Part shown: piece by piece, positions 6,879-13,502 of the stretch
Layout: each line of letters begins with the position of its first letter
How positions within the stretch are numbered: the stretch's first letter is position 1
Source: an uncultured Clostridia bacterium
Lineage (GTDB): Bacteria; Bacillota; Clostridia; Christensenellales; UBA1242
Length of the DNA: 13,502 nucleotides
Direction: 5' to 3'
NCBI GenBank assembly: GCA_944377765.1
Contig: CALWFX010000033.1
Span: forward strand, 1 to 13,502
The notes under the pieces: model-generated
What the model was told of the DNA's origin: nothing
Databases searched by the model: none
The model's input: only the letters and a program-made list of their open reading frames with translations
Made by a program: the position numbers and the translations under genes

Positions 6879-6933
6879 AATTTTTCTCCTTTTATATTAA
6901 TTTAAAATATATAGTCAATTATTACCATCAATA

Positions 6934-8103
6934 TTACTTTGTGAACGCAGTGAAAGAAAGCATAAGTCCACCAGTTGTGTTTCTGCCATCATCAACATAG
7001 CCATATTCGCCAAAGGTAAATTCCATAATAAATGGAACACCATTTACATTCTTTTTAATTTCTTCATAAACTTCATTAATTCTGCTGTCAATACCCGCTC
7101 TTCTTCCACCACAGTGAACTAAATGATAGCAAACAGCAGGTTTTGAAAGTTTTGCATTAAGTTTTTTAAGAGTTTCACCAACTGAAGCAATAAGTTCATC
7201 AACTGTAGCCTCCATACGAATAACAGTTGTGCCTTCTGCAAGGTTTGCTCCAATATTCATTGAATAGTCATCGTTTGCAAACATAGGATGACGAATTGCA
7301 ATCAAATCACCAAGTCTATCTTTAACACCAAGAGGGCTTGTGATTGTTGCAGAAAGAAGTTTGTTACCCATAAGTTCACTTGGTTTCATATTGCGCCATT
7401 TAGCATATTTTTTAACTGCAGGTGTGCCATCAATTGAAACAAGTTGTCTTGTGCCTTCAACTTTTGTAATAATTCCCATATCACCTGTTTCACGATAAGC
7501 TCCAGTAAATTCGTTAACAAAACCACCCTTCATATAAAAGAGTGCAACTGCAACACCTTCACCTGTAACTTTACCATCAAGATACAAACTCCAATTGCCA
7601 GAAATTGTGTTATCAGCAGCAGAACCACCAAAAAATGGCACTCTTCCAACCACACGAGAAGCGCCTTTAAGGAAAAATTCTTCTTCGGTTGGACTTGCTG
7701 TCATATACATAAGGTCTGGTTCATCGTTATAAGGCATTTTTGTCATTGCACGAGCATGTTTAGTTGCCGCCTCCCCTGCATCTCTTGCACTTTGATAAGC
7801 CTTTCTGTCAGCAAAACCAACGCCAACAATCATGTTAGGGTCAGCAAGAACCATAATACCAACAAATGGTTTATCTCCGCCAACATACCCTTGTGGAAGA
7901 ATAACTCCAGTGAAACTTGTGTTTCCAATAACTGGGCAATCATAAACTTCCTTAATACCTTTGATTACATCCTTAATTTTGTAATCACAACTCATGTATG
8001 CAAAAACCAATTTTGCATCCTTTGATTTTCCAGCCATTTTGGCTGCTTCAAGCCCTGCTTCGTATGCGTTTTTGTTTGAACTATAACCTGTCAATGCTTT
8101 CAT
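6934..8103 (-). CDS. Stand-alone FIST-domain protein
   Basis: A 389-residue protein with FIST N and FIST C signatures and nothing else: no kinase, methyl-acceptor, GGDEF or membrane segment. FIST is regarded as a sensory domain, thought to bind small ligands such as amino acids. N-domain landmarks are the IGNTSFTGVI block (59-68), GGDKPFVGIMVL (75-86), FFGGSAADN (157-165) and GEGVAVALF (181-189). C-domain landmarks are VHCGGRR (329-335), with C325 and C331 close together, and FTFGEYGYV (362-370). SD AAGGAGG (8110-8116) is optimal. The gene begins 16 nt after the iron-type alcohol dehydrogenase and ends 55 nt before the aldehyde dehydrogenase, so it is very probably co-transcribed with both. 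Being soluble and lacking an output domain, it may bind or sense a pathway metabolite or act on a partner protein. That is inference. Confidence 0.85.
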   Translation of the reverse strand: MKALTGYSSNKNAYEAGLEAAKMAGKSKDAKLVFAYMSCDYKIKDVIKGIKEVYDCPVIGNTSFTGVILPQGYVGGDKPFVGIMVLADPNMIVGVGFADRKAYQSARDAGEAATKHARAMTKMPYNDEPDLMYMTASPTEEEFFLKGASRVVGRVPFFGGSAADNTISGNWSLYLDGKVTGEGVAVALFYMKGGFVNEFTGAYRETGDMGIITKVEGTRQLVSIDGTPAVKKYAKWRNMKPSELMGNKLLSATITSPLGVKDRLGDLIAIRHPMFANDDYSMNIGANLAEGTTVIRMEATVDELIASVGETLKKLNAKLSKPAVCYHLVHCGGRRAGIDSRINEVYEEIKKNVNGVPFIMEFTFGEYGYVDDGRNTTGGLMLSFTAFTK

Positions 8104-8119
8104 AAATTACCTCCTTTTC

Positions 8120-9277
8120 TTATTTAAGCAATGATTTATATAATTTCTTTATATCTTCCACACTTGTTTCTCTTGGATTGCCACCTGTGCATATGTCGTT
8201 ATATGCATCTTGACTTAATGCATCAAGGTCGCTCTCTTTAATTCCAAGTTCTGTAAGGGTTTGAGGAATATTTAATTTTTTACTCATTTTCTTTACTTCA
8301 CTAACAACCTTTTTAACGCAATCGTCATCACTTAATTTCTTTGTATCAAAGCCAAAACATTCAGCTATCAATCTAAATTTTGGTTTTGAAGGTGATTCTG
8401 CATTATACTTCATAACTGTTGAAAGTAATAGTGCATTTGCAACACCATGAGCAATATCAAATCTTCCACCAAGCGGATGCGCCATTGAGTGAACAATTCC
8501 AAGCCCAACATTTGAAAAACCCATTCCAACAACATATTGCGCAAAAGCCATTTTTTCTCTTGCTTCCAAATTATCGCCATGTTCATAGGCAATAGGCAAA
8601 TACTTATGTATTGTTCTTATTGCTTCCATTGCAAACATATCACTAAATTGTGTTGCACCTTTTGTTATCAAGCTTTCCATTGCGTGGGTAAGTGCATCCA
8701 TGCCAGTGCTTGCAGTGAGTGATGGTGGCATTGTTGCCATAAGTTCTGCGTCCACAACAGCCATTATAGGAATATCGTGTGGGTCAACGCAAACCATTTT
8801 CTTTTTGCGGTCTGTGTCAGTAATCACATAATTGATTGTAACTTCCGCAGCAGTCCCCGCAGTTGTTGGCATTGCAATAAGTGGAAAACACTTATTTTTT
8901 GTGTTTGCATTGCCATCCAAACTTACAACATCGCTAAAAGCCTTGTTAGTTGTAATTATTGCAATTGCTTTTGCCGTATCAATAACACTTCCACCGCCAA
9001 CGGCAATAATAACATCCGCCTTGGATTTTTTAAGAGCCTTAACTCCATCTTTAACATTTTGAACAGTTGGATTTGGTTTAACTTCCAAATATTCAACATA
9101 CTTAATATTGGCAGATTCCAAAACATCAGTAACTTTTTTCAGCACTCCACTTTTAGAGATTGAGCCATCAGAAACTAAAAACACTTTTTTGAAATTTCTT
9201 GATTTAATTTCATTTGGCAAACATGAACGAGCATTTTTTCCAAGATAAACACATTCATTAAAAATATATCTTTCCAT
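8120..9277 (-). CDS. Iron-type (group III) alcohol dehydrogenase, FucO-like
   Basis: A 385-residue Fe-dependent NAD(P) alcohol dehydrogenase, close in length to lactaldehyde reductase FucO. It has GGGSVIDTAK (94-103) for the nucleotide pyrophosphate, PTTAGTAAE (137-145), and all four metal ligands: D194 and H198 in DALTH, H263 in IVHSMAH, and H277 in AHGVANA. These fall at almost the same numbers as in FucO. It would reduce an aldehyde to an alcohol or the reverse. The start at 9277 is chosen over an in-frame ATG at 9334 because an SD containing AGGAGG (9281-9286) lies just before it, the extra N-terminal residues are not family-like, and the promoter lies between the two. It is the first gene of an operon continuing into the FIST protein and the aldehyde dehydrogenase. 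The exact substrate is unknown. Confidence 0.95.
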   Translation of the reverse strand: MERYIFNECVYLGKNARSCLPNEIKSRNFKKVFLVSDGSISKSGVLKKVTDVLESANIKYVEYLEVKPNPTVQNVKDGVKALKKSKADVIIAVGGGSVIDTAKAIAIITTNKAFSDVVSLDGNANTKNKCFPLIAMPTTAGTAAEVTINYVITDTDRKKKMVCVDPHDIPIMAVVDAELMATMPPSLTASTGMDALTHAMESLITKGATQFSDMFAMEAIRTIHKYLPIAYEHGDNLEAREKMAFAQYVVGMGFSNVGLGIVHSMAHPLGGRFDIAHGVANALLLSTVMKYNAESPSKPKFRLIAECFGFDTKKLSDDDCVKKVVSEVKKMSKKLNIPQTLTELGIKESDLDALSQDAYNDICTGGNPRETSVEDIKKLYKSLLK

Positions 9278-9301
9278 ACTCCTCCTTTTTTCTATAACAA
9301 T

Positions 9302-9330
9302 ATTATAAAATTTTTGTCGAGATTTGTCAT
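9302..9330 (-). promoter_or_regulatory. Promoter of the alcohol dehydrogenase-FIST-aldehyde dehydrogenase operon
   Basis: ATGACA (9325-9330), a 17-nt spacer and TATAAT (9302-9307), with a predicted start near 9295 and a leader of about 18 nt. A second, overlapping candidate is TCGACA (9315-9320), an 18-nt spacer and TGT-TATAGA (9291-9296). It would start within the SD, which makes it less likely. Confidence 0.6.
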
Positions 9331-9366
9331 GCAAAATAACACATTTTTCAAAAATATTTTAAATTT

Positions 9367-9382
9367 TTAATGTAAACATTAA
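9367..9382. promoter_or_regulatory. Perfect dyad upstream of the alcohol dehydrogenase operon
   Basis: TTAATGT-AA-ACATTAA, a 16-bp perfect inverted repeat, is centred about 47 bp upstream of the -35 at 9325-9330. It lies immediately beyond the terminator of the preceding unit. It does not match cre or Rex consensus sites. It could be an operator, or chance in AT-rich DNA. Confidence 0.3.
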
Positions 9383-9412
9383 AACAAAAAGGAATGAAAC
9401 AAGTTCATCCCT
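9382..9412 (-). terminator. Intrinsic terminator of the U32-YjdF-like unit
   Basis: On the minus strand a nine-bp stem AGGGATGAA / TTCATTCCT (one G-T pair) with loop CTTGT (hairpin 9390-9412), followed by TTTTTGTTTT (9381-9390). It lies 11 nt past the stop codon at 9424. Confidence 0.88.
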
Positions 9413-9423
9413 AGTTTTTAATA

Positions 9424-10182
9424 TCACTCTTTTTTATCAGATTTATCATTTTTTTCATCATTCTCACTTGTATTCACTTCTAACTTATTTTCAAAAGTTT
9501 CAGTTTTTTTATTAAATACAAACTCTTTTTCATAAAATTTAATTCCAAGTGATGCCTTTGTGTATTTACCGAGTATATAATGAACAACAAAAACAAGTCC
9601 GCCACAAAAATTGCAAAGCATATCTGAAACTGTGTCAGTAACAAGTGGCACTCCATATGGTAAAATTGGTTCGCCTTGTGCAGTTTGACCAAGAAAAGAA
9701 TCTGCAAACCACTCCATAAGTTCCCAGCAAAGAGCAACCGCCAAAGTGAAAGCAAAACAAATAAAAGCAATTGTTAAAGGTTTAAATTTATAATAATCAT
9801 CAAACAAAGAAATAATAAACATACCAAGCAAAGCAAAAACATAGCCAGCAATAACATGGATGTATTTGTCATAATAAGGAATGCCATTGTATATATCTAA
9901 AACTGAACCACCGCCCGCAAGAACAATATAAATTTGATATAACAAAAACATTAAATTCGACAATCTTCTTCCAAAAATAATTTCAAACAGAAATGGTAAC
10001 AAAATAACCAACGACAGCATGAAACAAGAAAACACTCTATTTCTTGGGTCGCCTATGCATGCATTATAAATTCCAAGCCCAATACAACCCAAAAATAGAA
10101 AAATCATCAAGGCTAAATTAATGCTTCTAAAAATCTTTTCACCTTTTGAAAGGTCTTTAAATTTTTTCCAATTTCTTTTCAT
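9424..10182 (-). CDS. YjdF/DUF2238-like integral membrane protein
   Basis: A 252-residue membrane protein with about six helices (roughly 21-40, 50-70, 74-97, 107-126, 135-158 and 185-205). A long charged C-terminal tail is rich in Lys, Asp and Glu. The spaced motifs YDKYIHV (104-110), CWELMEW (152-158) and DTVSDM (183-188) resemble the DKxxH, ELxEW and DTxxD pattern of YjdF/DUF2238 proteins, whose function is unknown. The start at 10182 is chosen over an in-frame ATG at 10227 because GGAG (10189-10192) lies 6 nt before it. It still overlaps the 3' end of the U32 gene by 26 nt, so the SD lies inside that gene and translational coupling is likely. It is the only gene here ending in TGA. Family call moderate; role unknown. 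Confidence 0.72.
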   Translation of the reverse strand: MKRNWKKFKDLSKGEKIFRSINLALMIFLFLGCIGLGIYNACIGDPRNRVFSCFMLSLVILLPFLFEIIFGRRLSNLMFLLYQIYIVLAGGGSVLDIYNGIPYYDKYIHVIAGYVFALLGMFIISLFDDYYKFKPLTIAFICFAFTLAVALCWELMEWFADSFLGQTAQGEPILPYGVPLVTDTVSDMLCNFCGGLVFVVHYILGKYTKASLGIKFYEKEFVFNKKTETFENKLEVNTSENDEKNDKSDKKE

Positions 10183-12340
10183 AAATTTCTCCAATATTTT
10201 CAGGTATATTATACACCTTTTTTTCATTATCTTTTAAAACAAATTGACAAGATAAAATTTTTCGTCTTACCAAACTAAAAGAACTTTTATTTAACTTATA
10301 TGTTATTCCTTTTTCAAACAAGCAATTATCACAATTTCCATTTAAGTGCTCTTTCGCAGGGCAATGTTTAAAATACATATACTCTGGATAATTTTCCTTA
10401 AATGCATAAAGATTTGCTCCGCAATTTTTAATTTTTGAATAATCAATTTTTTCCTGCGTCAAGATGATATCTTTATAACCATTATCGACATAAAATTTAA
10501 CTGCATAGGAATTATAAACATTCAAATTGCTACCAACAATAGTTTTACATTTATCAGCCATTGAAAGAGCATAATAATTATTTGCAACAATTCCCAAATT
10601 ATCAATTTTGTCTAGTAAATTTTTAATAACCATATAATCTGCATGATTAACTATAACTGGCATATCAATATACAATATTTTTTCAGGATGATTTTCGCAA
10701 AATTTTGTTATCTCATCAGCATCAAAATTTTCAAATTTATAAACCAACTTTATATTATCATTTGATATTTTTTCTAAACTTTTTAAAGAATTTGAAGTAA
10801 AAATTTGCATTTTTTCATGTTTTTTATCAAAAATTTCAAGTTTTTTGCCTGTTTTTTGACCATTTTTTAAATAAACATCTTTTTCAGTATTTATTATTTT
10901 TTCTTTAAGAACATAAGTTCCCTGTCGCCTTAATTCATTTAATTCTGCCTTGCGCATGAAAACATTATCTATATCTGCTTGAAAAGAATTAACACTAAAT
11001 TCTTCGCCAAGTTTAGATACTTGAGTTTTTGCTTCACTAAATGTTAAAGGTTGATTTTTTGCATCACACAAAATGTCATCACTTACAACCATAACATCAA
11101 CTCCGCAACAACTTAACATGAGTTTTGCTTTTTCATTAACCTTAGCAACAAACTTAATATCAACAGGCAAAACCCTTCTTCTATTTAAAACAATTTCATC
11201 TAAATTACTGTCAACAATTTTATTTACCATCCAACCCTTTTTTATGCTTGAAGTGCTTGTAATTTTAAATAAATTTCCCACTTTTTGAATATCATTGACA
11301 CCAATAGACATAACTTCTTTTTCTTCATCAAAAAATTTAAGTCCATCGTTTTTATTGATATTTTCTTTACTTTTTATAAAAATTTCATTAAATTTTTTAC
11401 CAAAATTAACTTTTTCAACTTTACCAATCCTAACACCAATGTGATTTTGAACTTTATCATAAATGATCTTACTATCTCCAAAATAGCCTTCAATATAGTT
11501 GCCACGATTAAATTCTCTTTTTAAATTTTCTACATCTTTTTCAGTATATTTAAAATTGTTGAGAACAGCATTTTTATAAACATAGGTTGCTTCACCAATA
11601 AAACTTGCTCGCCTTGCTCTCCCTTCAATTTTAAAACTGGTAACCCCTGCATCCTTAAGTTCTTTAAGCCTTGGTAACATGCAAAAATCTTTTGCACTTA
11701 AAAGGTAGCCTTCCTTTTCTATTTTGGAACTATTTAAAGTGTATGGCAAACGACAAAATTGTTTACACTTTCCGCGATTTCCACTGCTATCTGCAAGAAG
11801 TGAACATAAATAACAATTTCCAGAATATGAAACACACAATGCACCCTGAACAAAATATTCAATTTCAATATCAGAATTTTCTTTAATTCGCCTTATTTCA
11901 CTTAATGGCGTTTCTCTTGCAAGCACCACTCTTGAAAATTTAAGTCGTTTTAAAAACTCCACGCCTTCTAAGTTCTCCACTCCCATTTGAGTGCTTGCGT
12001 GTAAATTTATATTAGGATAAATTGTTCTTAAAAGATAGATAAGTCCAATATCTTGAACAATGAAAGCATCAATATTCATCTTTAAAATTTCATCGACCAT
12101 TTTCAAAACTTTTTCAATTTCACTGTCCATGAAAAGAATATTTAATGTTAAATAAACCTTAACTCCAAATAGATGTGCTTCTCTTATAATATTTTTAAGT
12201 TCATCAAGTGAAAAATTTGCAAGATTTCCTCTTGCATTAAATTCTGCAATTCCAAGATAAATTGCATCTGCACCATTATTAATTGCACTTTTAAAACTTT
12301 CTAAATTTCCAACTGGAGATAAAATTTCAACTTCTTTCAT
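10157..12340 (-). CDS. U32 peptidase-family protein with long C-terminal region (RlhA/YdcP-like)
   Basis: A 727-residue protein opening with the family's usual LSPVGNLESFKSAI start, GADAIYLG and HASTQMG (114-120). The U32 core follows: FVQGALCVSYSGNC (163-176), with cysteines 169, 176, 179, 192 and 196; SAKDFCMLP (215-223); and FKIEGR (236-241). Some members of this family, such as E. coli RlhA and TrhP, are Fe-S proteins that hydroxylate rRNA or tRNA bases and are not proteases. The middle resembles the DUF3656 region of RlhA. The C-terminus carries a second cysteine group (C660, C670, C673, then C698), as in long Firmicutes U32 proteins. RNA hydroxylation is the likeliest role but is unproven. 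No SD precedes the ATG, and the promoter -10 ends 6 nt upstream, so the transcript is predicted to be leaderless. It overlaps the downstream membrane gene by 26 nt. Confidence 0.92.
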   Translation of the reverse strand: MKEVEILSPVGNLESFKSAINNGADAIYLGIAEFNARGNLANFSLDELKNIIREAHLFGVKVYLTLNILFMDSEIEKVLKMVDEILKMNIDAFIVQDIGLIYLLRTIYPNINLHASTQMGVENLEGVEFLKRLKFSRVVLARETPLSEIRRIKENSDIEIEYFVQGALCVSYSGNCYLCSLLADSSGNRGKCKQFCRLPYTLNSSKIEKEGYLLSAKDFCMLPRLKELKDAGVTSFKIEGRARRASFIGEATYVYKNAVLNNFKYTEKDVENLKREFNRGNYIEGYFGDSKIIYDKVQNHIGVRIGKVEKVNFGKKFNEIFIKSKENINKNDGLKFFDEEKEVMSIGVNDIQKVGNLFKITSTSSIKKGWMVNKIVDSNLDEIVLNRRRVLPVDIKFVAKVNEKAKLMLSCCGVDVMVVSDDILCDAKNQPLTFSEAKTQVSKLGEEFSVNSFQADIDNVFMRKAELNELRRQGTYVLKEKIINTEKDVYLKNGQKTGKKLEIFDKKHEKMQIFTSNSLKSLEKISNDNIKLVYKFENFDADEITKFCENHPEKILYIDMPVIVNHADYMVIKNLLDKIDNLGIVANNYYALSMADKCKTIVGSNLNVYNSYAVKFYVDNGYKDIILTQEKIDYSKIKNCGANLYAFKENYPEYMYFKHCPAKEHLNGNCDNCLFEKGITYKLNKSSFSLVRRKILSCQFVLKDNEKKVYNIPENIGEIYEKKLEKI

Positions 12341-12346
12341 TTTAAT

Positions 12347-12375
12347 ATTATAACAAATATTTTCAATATCGTCAA
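12347..12375 (-). promoter_or_regulatory. Promoter of the U32 gene, predicting a leaderless transcript
   Basis: TTGACG (12370-12375), a 17-nt spacer and perfect TATAAT (12347-12352), with an extended -10 TGT at 12353-12355. With normal spacing the start is at about 12340, the A of the ATG. No SD-like sequence lies between the -10 and the ATG. Confidence 0.75.
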
Positions 12376-12380
12376 TTAAG

Positions 12381-12410
12381 AAAAAAGGTTTATTATAAAC
12401 AATAAACCTT
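12381..12410 (-). terminator. Intrinsic terminator of the COG4100 gene
   Basis: Ten-bp perfect stem AAGGTTTATT / AATAAACCTT with a six-base loop (hairpin 12385-12410), followed on the minus strand by six U's (12381-12386). It sits 5 nt upstream of the -35 of the next gene. The 79 nt from 12411 to the stop at 12490 are AT-rich, with nothing else recognisable. Confidence 0.85.
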
Positions 12411-12489
12411 AAAATAAAATTATTTTTAAAACTAAAAATTTATAAAAATCCCTTAAATTTTTAAAAAAATTTTAAAAAAATATAATTTT

Positions 12490-13502
12490 TTATGCATTTT
12501 TGTTGTTTTCTTTAAAGTCTAAAAGATTGTATGCAACAATTTTTAACTGTTCATATGTTATTCCGCCTTGAAAATATGCAATGTATGGGGCTTTTATTGG
12601 ACTATCACAAGAAAGTTCAATTGATGCTCCTTCAACAAAAGTTCCTGCCGCCATAATAACCTGCGTTGTATAACCAACCATATCATAAGGAATTGGCAAA
12701 GCATTGCTGTCAATTGGCGATAATTTTTGGATGAGTTGAACAAAAGAGATAAGTTCTTCAGCACTATCAAAAACTATGGATTTTATGATATCAAAAGAAT
12801 CTTCACTTGTGTCTGGTATAATTTTATAGCCTTGTCTTTTCATAACTTCGCCAATAAGATATGCCCCCTTTACCGCCTGACTTACAACATGCGGTGCAAC
12901 AAAAAGACCTTGATAAAACAATCTGTAACCACCTTCATAAGAACCAGTTTCTCTTCCAATTGAAGGACAAGTTAAACGATTTTCAATATAGGATAATGCT
13001 TTTTTTGTTCCAGCAATATAACCACCAGTTGGAGCGATTGAACCGCCAATGTTTTTGATTAAACTTCCCATAGCCACATCCGCACCAACAGATGTTGGTT
13101 CGATTTTTTCCATAAATTCGCCATAGCAATTATCAACCACAATAAAAGAATTTGGAGATATCTCTTTAATCTTTTTAAATATCCCTGCCATGTCATAGCA
13201 GGAAATTGCTTTTCTGTCAGAATATCCCCTTGACCTTTGCACAAAAACAACTCTTGGTTTATACTTTTTTATATATTTTAAAATTTTTTCTTCGTCAAAC
13301 TTAGAGTTAATTAAATCAACATACTTAATTTCCACGCCATAAGATTGCAAACTGCCATTATTTTTACCATATAATGTGTCATGTAAAGTATCATAAAGTT
13401 CGCCTGTGATTGACAAAAGCATATCCTTTGGTCTAAGCAGTTCATATAATGGAGTGGCAAGGGTGTGGGTTCCAGTTGTTAAGTGTGGGGAAACAATGGC
13501 AT
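12490..13502 (-). CDS. COG4100 PLP-dependent lyase ('aluminium resistance'/methionine gamma-lyase family), 5' truncated
   Basis: The last 336 codons are visible. The frame stays open from the ATG at 13422 to the window edge (first full codon at 13498-13500), giving TTGTHTLATPLYELLRPKD, which matches the family's SGTHA...LRPGD block. The true start is therefore outside the window, and M at 13422 is internal; family members are about 410-420 residues. Counting from that Met, other landmarks are VDNCYGEFME (96-105), the probable PLP-binding Lys K123 in SLIKNIGG, and TGGYIAG (132-138). Further on come QGLFVAPHVV, the IMAAGTFVEGASIELS block and YFQGGITYEQLK. This is a fold-type I PLP enzyme, annotated as cystathionine beta-lyase-like or methionine gamma-lyase-like. 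The physiological substrate is unclear. It ends in its own terminator, separate from the U32 unit. Confidence 0.95.
   Translation of the reverse strand, partial: AIVSPHLTTGTHTLATPLYELLRPKDMLLSITGELYDTLHDTLYGKNNGSLQSYGVEIKYVDLINSKFDEEKILKYIKKYKPRVVFVQRSRGYSDRKAISCYDMAGIFKKIKEISPNSFIVVDNCYGEFMEKIEPTSVGADVAMGSLIKNIGGSIAPTGGYIAGTKKALSYIENRLTCPSIGRETGSYEGGYRLFYQGLFVAPHVVSQAVKGAYLIGEVMKRQGYKIIPDTSEDSFDIIKSIVFDSAEELISFVQLIQKLSPIDSNALPIPYDMVGYTTQVIMAAGTFVEGASIELSCDSPIKAPYIAYFQGGITYEQLKIVAYNLLDFKENNKNA

Noticed and set aside
6891..6918. A separate promoter for the aldehyde dehydrogenase (TTGACT-16-TATAAA)
   Set aside because: The predicted start (about 6884) would fall downstream of the SD at 6886-6891 and remove it from the transcript. 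Read-through from the FIST gene is the simpler explanation.
7444..8025. Long open frame on the plus strand, antisense to the FIST gene
   Set aside because: It has no SD, a Cys/His/Asn/Ser-rich composition unlike a real protein, and is fully inside a well-supported gene. Such antisense frames are common in AT-rich genes.
8777..9163. Open frame antisense to the alcohol dehydrogenase
   Set aside because: Same artefact: no ribosome site and no recognisable domain, and the opposite strand carries intact catalytic motifs. Shorter antisense frames in enolase and the aldehyde dehydrogenase were dropped for the same reason.
9291..9382. A Rex or CcpA (cre) site controlling the alcohol dehydrogenase operon
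   Set aside because: No TTGTGA/TCACAA-type Rex dyad is present, and the TGTAAAC-like stretch lacks the central CG and the second half of a cre site.
3042..12489. Riboswitches or T-box leaders
   Set aside because: No leader long enough to hold one was found: predicted leaders are under about 20 nt and the intergenic gaps are filled by terminators and promoters.

Overview
This window comes from an AT-rich (roughly 30% GC by eye) bacterial genome that uses the standard bacterial code: every Trp I checked is TGG, ten of the eleven visible stops are TAA and one is TGA. The gene families point to a low-GC Firmicutes/Clostridia-type organism: YwaF-like membrane proteins, a long U32 peptidase-family protein, a COG4100 'aluminium resistance' PLP enzyme and Gram-positive-type Shine-Dalgarno (SD) sites. 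An uncultured gut lineage is plausible, but that is inference. All genes except the zeta-like kinase and one YwaF-like gene lie on the minus strand.

Layout. Positions 1-250 hold a degenerate tRNA-Thr(CGU) on the minus strand, running into a 16-base poly-T tract, with a near-consensus promoter behind it. A second near-consensus promoter points the other way into a zeta-toxin-like kinase (252-899). This converges, through a bidirectional terminator, on an unrecognised coiled-coil protein (948-1562). Enolase follows (1730-3022), with its own promoter and terminator. Two YwaF/TIGR02206-like membrane proteins are transcribed divergently (3126-3914 minus, 4030-4980 plus) from a 115-bp spacer containing nested inverted repeats.

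Positions 5019-9277 look like one metabolic operon, read right to left: iron-type alcohol dehydrogenase, a stand-alone FIST-domain protein, NAD(P)-dependent aldehyde dehydrogenase, and a small three-helix membrane protein. The first two genes are 16 nt apart. The FIST protein is a predicted small-ligand sensor or binder placed between the two enzymes that interconvert alcohol, aldehyde and acid. Next is a U32 peptidase-family gene (10157-12340; rRNA-hydroxylase RlhA-like) whose 3' end overlaps a YjdF/DUF2238-like membrane gene (9424-10182). At the right edge is a 5'-truncated COG4100 PLP-dependent lyase.

A recurring feature is extreme compactness at gene starts. Where a good promoter can be seen, the predicted transcription start falls about 0-18 nt upstream of the start codon, often inside or just before the SD. 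Most of these -10 boxes are of the TGn-extended type. The U32 gene has no SD and its predicted transcript begins at the ATG, so it looks leaderless. Intrinsic terminators separate nearly all units. No CRISPR array, insertion sequence or rRNA was seen, and no stretch over 300 bases lacks a gene.
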